Source of the DNA: Desmodesmus armatus
Lineage: Eukaryota > Chlorophyta > Chlorophyceae > Sphaeropleales > Scenedesmaceae
Reading direction: 5' to 3'
DNA: 64,000 bases
NCBI GenBank assembly: GCA_007449985.2
Contig: VIIQ02000565.1
Coordinates: forward strand, 434,001-498,000
This document shows positions 59,386 to 64,000 of the stretch, piece after piece. The notes below the pieces were generated by a model, which saw only the letters and a program-made list of their open reading frames with translations, made no database searches and was not told where the DNA came from. A program made the translations under genes and the position numbers. How positions within the stretch are numbered: the stretch's first letter is position 1; the number at the start of each line of letters is the position of its first letter.

Positions 59386-62300
59386 CTCCCTACGACGTCA
59401 GGTTATGGCTGTTGGTTAGACAGGCTAGAGTGTGCGGGGCAGTAGTCAGCTGGCACTTGTACTACCAGTGTATGGTGCAGGCTCCCAGCTATGCAGGCTA
59501 TTTTTACAGACGCGCAGCTGCATCGCTGCTTGGCCCCCTTGCCTGCCGCGCAATTGTACAGATGCCAGATGGTGTGCTAGTGGGATTGAGTAATATAGTT
59601 GTCGGTGAACAGGAGCTGGCAGGCGCCATGGCGCGGGTCTTGAGATAGTCAGTGCGTATGTTGTTGTGCAGCTGTGGCAGTAGCCAGGGGGATCTTGGCT
59701 CTGGCATGGCTGCCAGCTGTTGCCACATCAGCCTTATGTCTGATTTTTTGCATGGTCCAGCAGCTACCAAGTGTATCATTTATTGAAGGGATGGCTGGAA
59801 AATGTGTCATGTCCTTTCCTGTAGGCACAACAGCGGTTTTTGGGGTGCAGCAGGTCCTTTGCCATGGGTCTCACTTCGGCTGTGCTGATTGATGCGTCAA
59901 ACGTGCATGACCAGGTTTGCAATGCTAGTGGAAAAGGTTGAAAGAGCGAGGGTGGCTGCCACCCCCCCCCCTGGTGAGACGTGCATGTGCATGAGATACT
60001 AGTTGACAGTGGTGTCGGTAGCATGCCTGGCGCTCTGCTGGTGCTTGTGGTCCGTGAGGTTGTCTTGCGCTTGGCGGTGTGTTTGACCGGCATGGGGCAG
60101 CTGGGGGTGGCTATCAGGTTGCAGTATTGTTATTGCTGTTGGGCTACCGCTGCCTCGCTTTGGATGCGGGCCTCGTTTGGTTGGAATGCGTACATATGCC
60201 ATACCGTGCTGAGCACCGTCGGTGGGGCTTTGAGTGGGTGCTGGTGGCCGGACGTTGTCTGTTTTGATGCTGGCTCGGTGAGCATCATGAAAGCATCTAG
60301 TACTGTCTAGTGAGGGGTTGCTTATCTGCAGTGAAAGTGTGGTAATTGGTGACATGTGGGCTGCTGACACCAACTGGATGTGTACTCGCTGCACATATGC
60401 ACCCGCATCACCTATAGGTGCCTAGCTAGGAGTCCCTAGTCGATGTGTCTGCATACATGTCACACTCTGGATGGGGCTCACGCTGAGAAGCCTACATCAC
60501 AGTCCGTCAAGTACAACTTTTTCGTAGATTACGAGTTGCATTTTGTCTAATTCAACAAGCACCTCCAACTTTTCTGAACCACAGTGATCCTAATCTGTCC
60601 TGAGTAAGTCATCTATGCGATGAAGGTTTTCACCTATTGAGAAGGTTGTACAGTACTGTGGCAGTATCCATTGGTGAAGACTGATCAAGGTTGTGATGGC
60701 TATCAGCAAAGATTGACAACCCACCAGGTGTGCTGTTGTTGACATCCTCACTAACGTGGTAAGACTTGTGACCAGTCTGGTGCAACCAGCACTTGGTCGT
60801 GCTGCCCACGGACACTCAGCCTGCCAGTGAACAAGGAACCCTTCAAAAGCACGGTGACAAGCCTCCTTACAACAAACAAGGCAGTAAGCTACAGTATGAA
60901 CGGCAAACCGCCAACTAAATCCACATGCAGGGTTGCTTCACACCCTGTTTGGCGTGCTGCAGCCATTACCAATCACCACCAACAGGTTGTATGGCCAAAT
61001 GCATTAGACAGCTGGCAACCCACCACAAGTCATGGCCGTGACCGTGACTGTGCACCATGGCATGCAAAGCTAGACTTAGACGGTTACAGCTGCGAAACCT
61101 CGGACAACACTACTCAGCGACAGTAACTGCTGTACCTTAGGCACCAACAAATGGCGCCAACACATGACACATCCACAAGGAGTGACGACAAGCTGTGTCA
61201 CCAGCCCCCAAGTGCACAAGTGAGCTACACAACTGCGAGCAACACACGTGCGCAACCTTTGCAAGTCCCCCATTGGCAGCAGGGGCCACTGCATCCAAGC
61301 AAGTGAGATGATCAGTGGTGCCGCTATGAGGAACTGTTGCCCGTAACCGTTATCCTCGACAGTGACTGTCGTGGATGATCAATTCCACCAAGATGGTTGC
61401 GAGCACCGTAACGCCAAAGCCGCCCCCCCCCCCTCTCAGCAGCAGCTGCTGAGCTGCCAGAAAGATTGGATTGCTATTCCGTGGGTCGCAACGGCTACAA
61501 TCAAGGAGGGCTGTGCACACTCGGGAGCGAGTGCCGCTCACCACAAAGCTGGGCCAGTTGCATTTGCAAATTTTGCTACCGGGCACTGTCGCATTGGCAC
61601 AGGCATGTACCTACATAGGCGGCCCTCCCAACCAAACAGACAGTTTGGGTCGGCACATAAGTAACAAAGGCGAGTGCTGCTACTGTACCAGCCCAATGGG
61701 CCATGATGAGAGTAGCAGAAGGAGCCACCGACACACAAAAGCATACTGTCAACACCATACTTGCTGCTGGTAGTAGCAGCAAGATGCCCGCACAATCCTC
61801 CAATGTGAGCCTCACAGACTCCTGCAATGTCCAACCTGCGCACAATCTGTGCCAACATACGGCACAAATTGTGCGACAACAAAAACCTTCTGGGCAGTGT
61901 AGGTGTGATGCAACGCAAGGGCTGCTGCAAACTAGCAACTGCAGCAGGTAACACCAACCAGAAGAGAGCTTGCGCGTGTGCACGACAGCACACGCACTAG
62001 GTGATCTGCAGTGTCGCATCAACTAGTTTGAGCAACCAAGCATACGGCAAGGTAAAAAACAAAAGAATACCCACGAGAGCGCCTGTACCAAGTACTGGCA
62101 CATAGACAATTCTGTTCTGGTTGTCATGTCGCGGCAATGGCTGCTCGACAGTCGAATGAACAAAAGCAGGCCCCCAACACACGCCAGCAACGACAGCAAC
62201 ATGCATGTTGTTGCAGGCTGATGCATCCCAGCTGGATGGGATTCGGGGGAGCTTACTAAGCATAGCCCAGAGGACAGGGTGCGTGGGAGCAGTGTCCCAA

Positions 62301-63119
62301 ACAAAAGAGACCTGCAATCGTGCCAAAGACTTCCTCGTGCAAGCACCCCAGCACCCCCTGCTGGCGCCCACCAACAATAACAACTAGCGACACCAATATA
62401 ACAACACTACTGTTGCCAGCAGAACGCTCGATCATGATGCACCACGGCCAACATGAACTGGCAGATCCAACACAAACACAACACAAACACAAGATATAAG
62501 CGCCGGCAACAGCTGCTGCACACCTGCCAGGAGTGTGCAAGGAAAGTGGAGAGCCGCAGCAGCCCCACCTTTCCGCCTCTGGTCTCTTCCACTCCCCCCC
62601 CTCTCACCCCCACACACTCGCAGACAAAGCTGCACACAGACAGAACACCCCCCCCCCTAACATGACAGTCGACGTGCGTGTGAGGCCTCATACAACATAC
62701 GTGCACTCTGCACAGCACAGCACGGCACAGCACAGCGCTGTGAAAGCCAGTCCACTCTGGCTTCCCTGTCCCCAGGACCCGTTGGTGCAATCATCGAGCA
62801 CCTCTTCTTGCCTCCCAGCGTGCACACAAGTATTTGTACCCCCCACTGCAGTAGTGGCAGGTGAAATCCGACGACAAACCACAACATACAAAAAACGCTC
62901 ATGCAGGTGTATTGGCTATTGCCAACGCCACTGCTTCCGCAATTCTGCTGGTGATTGCAACCAACCTCGTCCCCACCCACCATCACTATTGCTGTCAGAC
63001 CATCTTCAGTCCTGCACCGAGTGCGGACAGCAACTGGGTCATTGCCGACCCACTGCCGCAGCCGCCACCACTGATGCCACTGTTGCCGCCTGCAACGCTT
63101 CCCCAGCTCCCACCGTGAC
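59386..63119. other. No gene recognised
   Basis: A long stretch, partly lower GC (60400-62000). Open frames are short, without motifs or consistent splice signals. Repeats of CAGCACAGCACGG near 62705-62740 recur in the gene to the right. Confidence 0.45.
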
Positions 63120-63235
63120 CGGCAGCAATTTTAGCAATGACCGCATTCATGTCTGCCTTCACCCATTACGCATGCCCATTACGCATACGCCACAGGGCAG
63201 CTAGAGCGGTTGGTCCTGCCACGTCCCTGATCACG
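63120..63235 (-). repeat. Copy of the 3' end of the right-edge gene
   Basis: ACGCATACGCCACAGGGCAG through CTGCCACGTCCCT is repeated exactly (about 45 bp, 63186-63233 and 63308-63355). A weaker match extends leftwards (GCAATG-CCGC, TCATGTCTGC). In the gene's orientation the copy lies just downstream of the last exon. Confidence 0.8.
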
Positions 63236-63306
63236 CGGACGCACCACGGCAGCAGCAGTTTGACCAGCAGCAACTGCAGCAATGGCCGCGCTCATGTCTG
63301 CTCCAT

Positions 63307-64000
63307 TCACGCATACGCCACAGGGCAGCTAGAGCGGTTGGTCCTGCCACGTCCCTCAATCTTCCCGTTCTTCTGCAGCTGGCTGACCAGGGCTCCTGCT
63401 GCTACTGACAGCTCGGGGCTGAGCTTGTATGCAGCGGGGTCTGACGTACTGGTGAGGGGGATGCGCCACACCTGCAAGTGCAGCACAGCACGGCACGTCA
63501 CAGCACAGCACGGCATGCCGTCCAACACAGCACGGGACGGTACTCTGCAGCTGTTGTTGTGCAGTGCTGGGGATGCGCCACATGGTGTGGCCCAGCACAG
63601 CACAGCGCGCCCACCATGCCACCACGATGTTTCAGCAAGGAGCACCGGCCAGCAGTCCACACGTTGACTCAACAAGTACCACACGGAACAGACCGCTACC
63701 CACAGATCGCTACCACCCACCTCATCTGGTGTGTCATCCCAATCTTCCTCCACATCAAACAGGCCCTTGCCCACACCACCAGCAGCACCAACACCCGCCG
63801 CCATCCTGCTTTTACTGCCCTTATTGCTCTTCCCAGCACCAGAGAAGAACCTCTTCAACTTGCCGCCCTTACTGCTGCCACTGCTGCCGTTGGCAGCGAC
63901 GGCTGCTGCTGCTGCTGCAGCACTGCTGCCATGCCGCTGTTGGAAGGAACTGCCAGGGGTGGCATAAGGAGAGGGAGAGGCGGTCTCTCTCTCAGAGGTC
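63307..64000 (-). CDS. Unrecognised protein, 3' part only; gene continues beyond the window
   Basis: The upstream exon (64000 or beyond to 63721) is open to the window edge. It encodes a Ser/Ala-rich stretch, a basic KLKRFFSGAGKSNKGSK patch and an acidic FDVEEDWDDTPDE segment, then a GTGGGT donor. The next exon starts at 63471 after TTGCAG and reads VWRIPLTSTSDPAAYKLSPE and onward to GKIEGRGRTNR, stopping with TGA at 63307. The intron between them has no stop in the same frame, so it could also be retained. The family is not recognised and the start codon lies outside the window. The stop may be inside an intron if a donor downstream of KNGKIE is used. Confidence 0.55.
   Translation of the reverse strand, partial: TSERETASPSPYATPGSSFQQRHGSSAAAAAAAVAANGSSGSSKGGKLKRFFSGAGKSNKGSKSRMAAGVGAAGGVGKGLFDVEEDWDDTPDEVGGSDLWVAVCSVWYLLSQRVDCWPVLLAETSWWHGGRAVLCWATPCGASPALHNNSCRVPSRAVLDGMPCCAVTCRAVLHLQVWRIPLTSTSDPAAYKLSPELSVAAGALVSQLQKNGKIEGRGRTNRSSCPVAYA

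Noticed and set aside
61538..62022. Overlapping Cys-rich minus-strand frames as a secreted protein
   Set aside because: Two frames compete over the same DNA, composition follows the TGC/GCA-rich background, and no splice chain or domain is visible.

Overview
The window looks like nuclear DNA from a chlorophyte green alga, most likely a chlamydomonadalean (volvocine or Haematococcus-like); the genus is a guess. The reasons are intron-dense genes with GT-AG borders, pervasive CAG/CTG runs that encode poly-Ala/Gln/Ser linkers, a plastid-type acetohydroxyacid synthase, an F-box/LRR/coiled-coil gene, and a transposon load (L1-like LINEs, tRNA-headed SINEs, short TIR elements) typical of these genomes. 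No bacterial operon, organelle gene, rRNA gene or CRISPR array was seen.

Layout. 1-775 holds two units of a ~350 bp repeat in inverted orientation to a seven-unit array at 27463-29947. 4345-4731 is a short TIR element, with a relative at 30101-30215. 6042-11141 (+) is an unrecognised multi-exon gene with an extra copy of its terminal exon at 12601-12695. 13497-23919 is a pile-up of minus-strand L1-like LINEs: two long near-identical copies, one short 3' fragment and two fragments of a related family, joined at GAA or GAATGA tails. A tRNA-derived SINE lies at 24244-24501. 31457-36087 (-) is a seven-exon DUF1399/GRDP-like gene, divergent from a 1,683-residue armadillo-like Ala/Gln-rich gene at 36522-42438 (+). 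43106-45427 (+) is a neutral sphingomyelinase. 46550-56020 (+) is the 17-exon catalytic subunit of acetohydroxyacid synthase. 57465-59385 (+) is an F-box/LRR/coiled-coil gene with a frame break and an in-frame stop. 63307-64000 (-) is the 3' part of an unrecognised gene that runs off the window.

The most striking signal is structural. In several genes the edge of an exon together with its splice site has been duplicated into the adjoining intron or 3' flank. AHAS introns 7, 8 and 9 carry five such decayed copies, the GRDP-like gene has copies of both edges of one exon, and the first and last genes have similar copies at or near their ends. A second recurring signal is loss of single bases in otherwise well conserved coding DNA (three places in AHAS, two in one LINE, possibly one in the F-box gene). 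That pattern fits indel errors in the assembly as well as it fits gene decay, and reads could decide.

Functionally the genes are a mixed chromosomal neighbourhood rather than a pathway: branched-chain amino acid synthesis, sphingolipid hydrolysis, probable ubiquitin-ligase substrate selection, and three genes of unknown role. Exon joins for the GRDP-like, armadillo-like, sphingomyelinase and AHAS genes were checked for phase and are consistent throughout, apart from the three one-base losses in AHAS.
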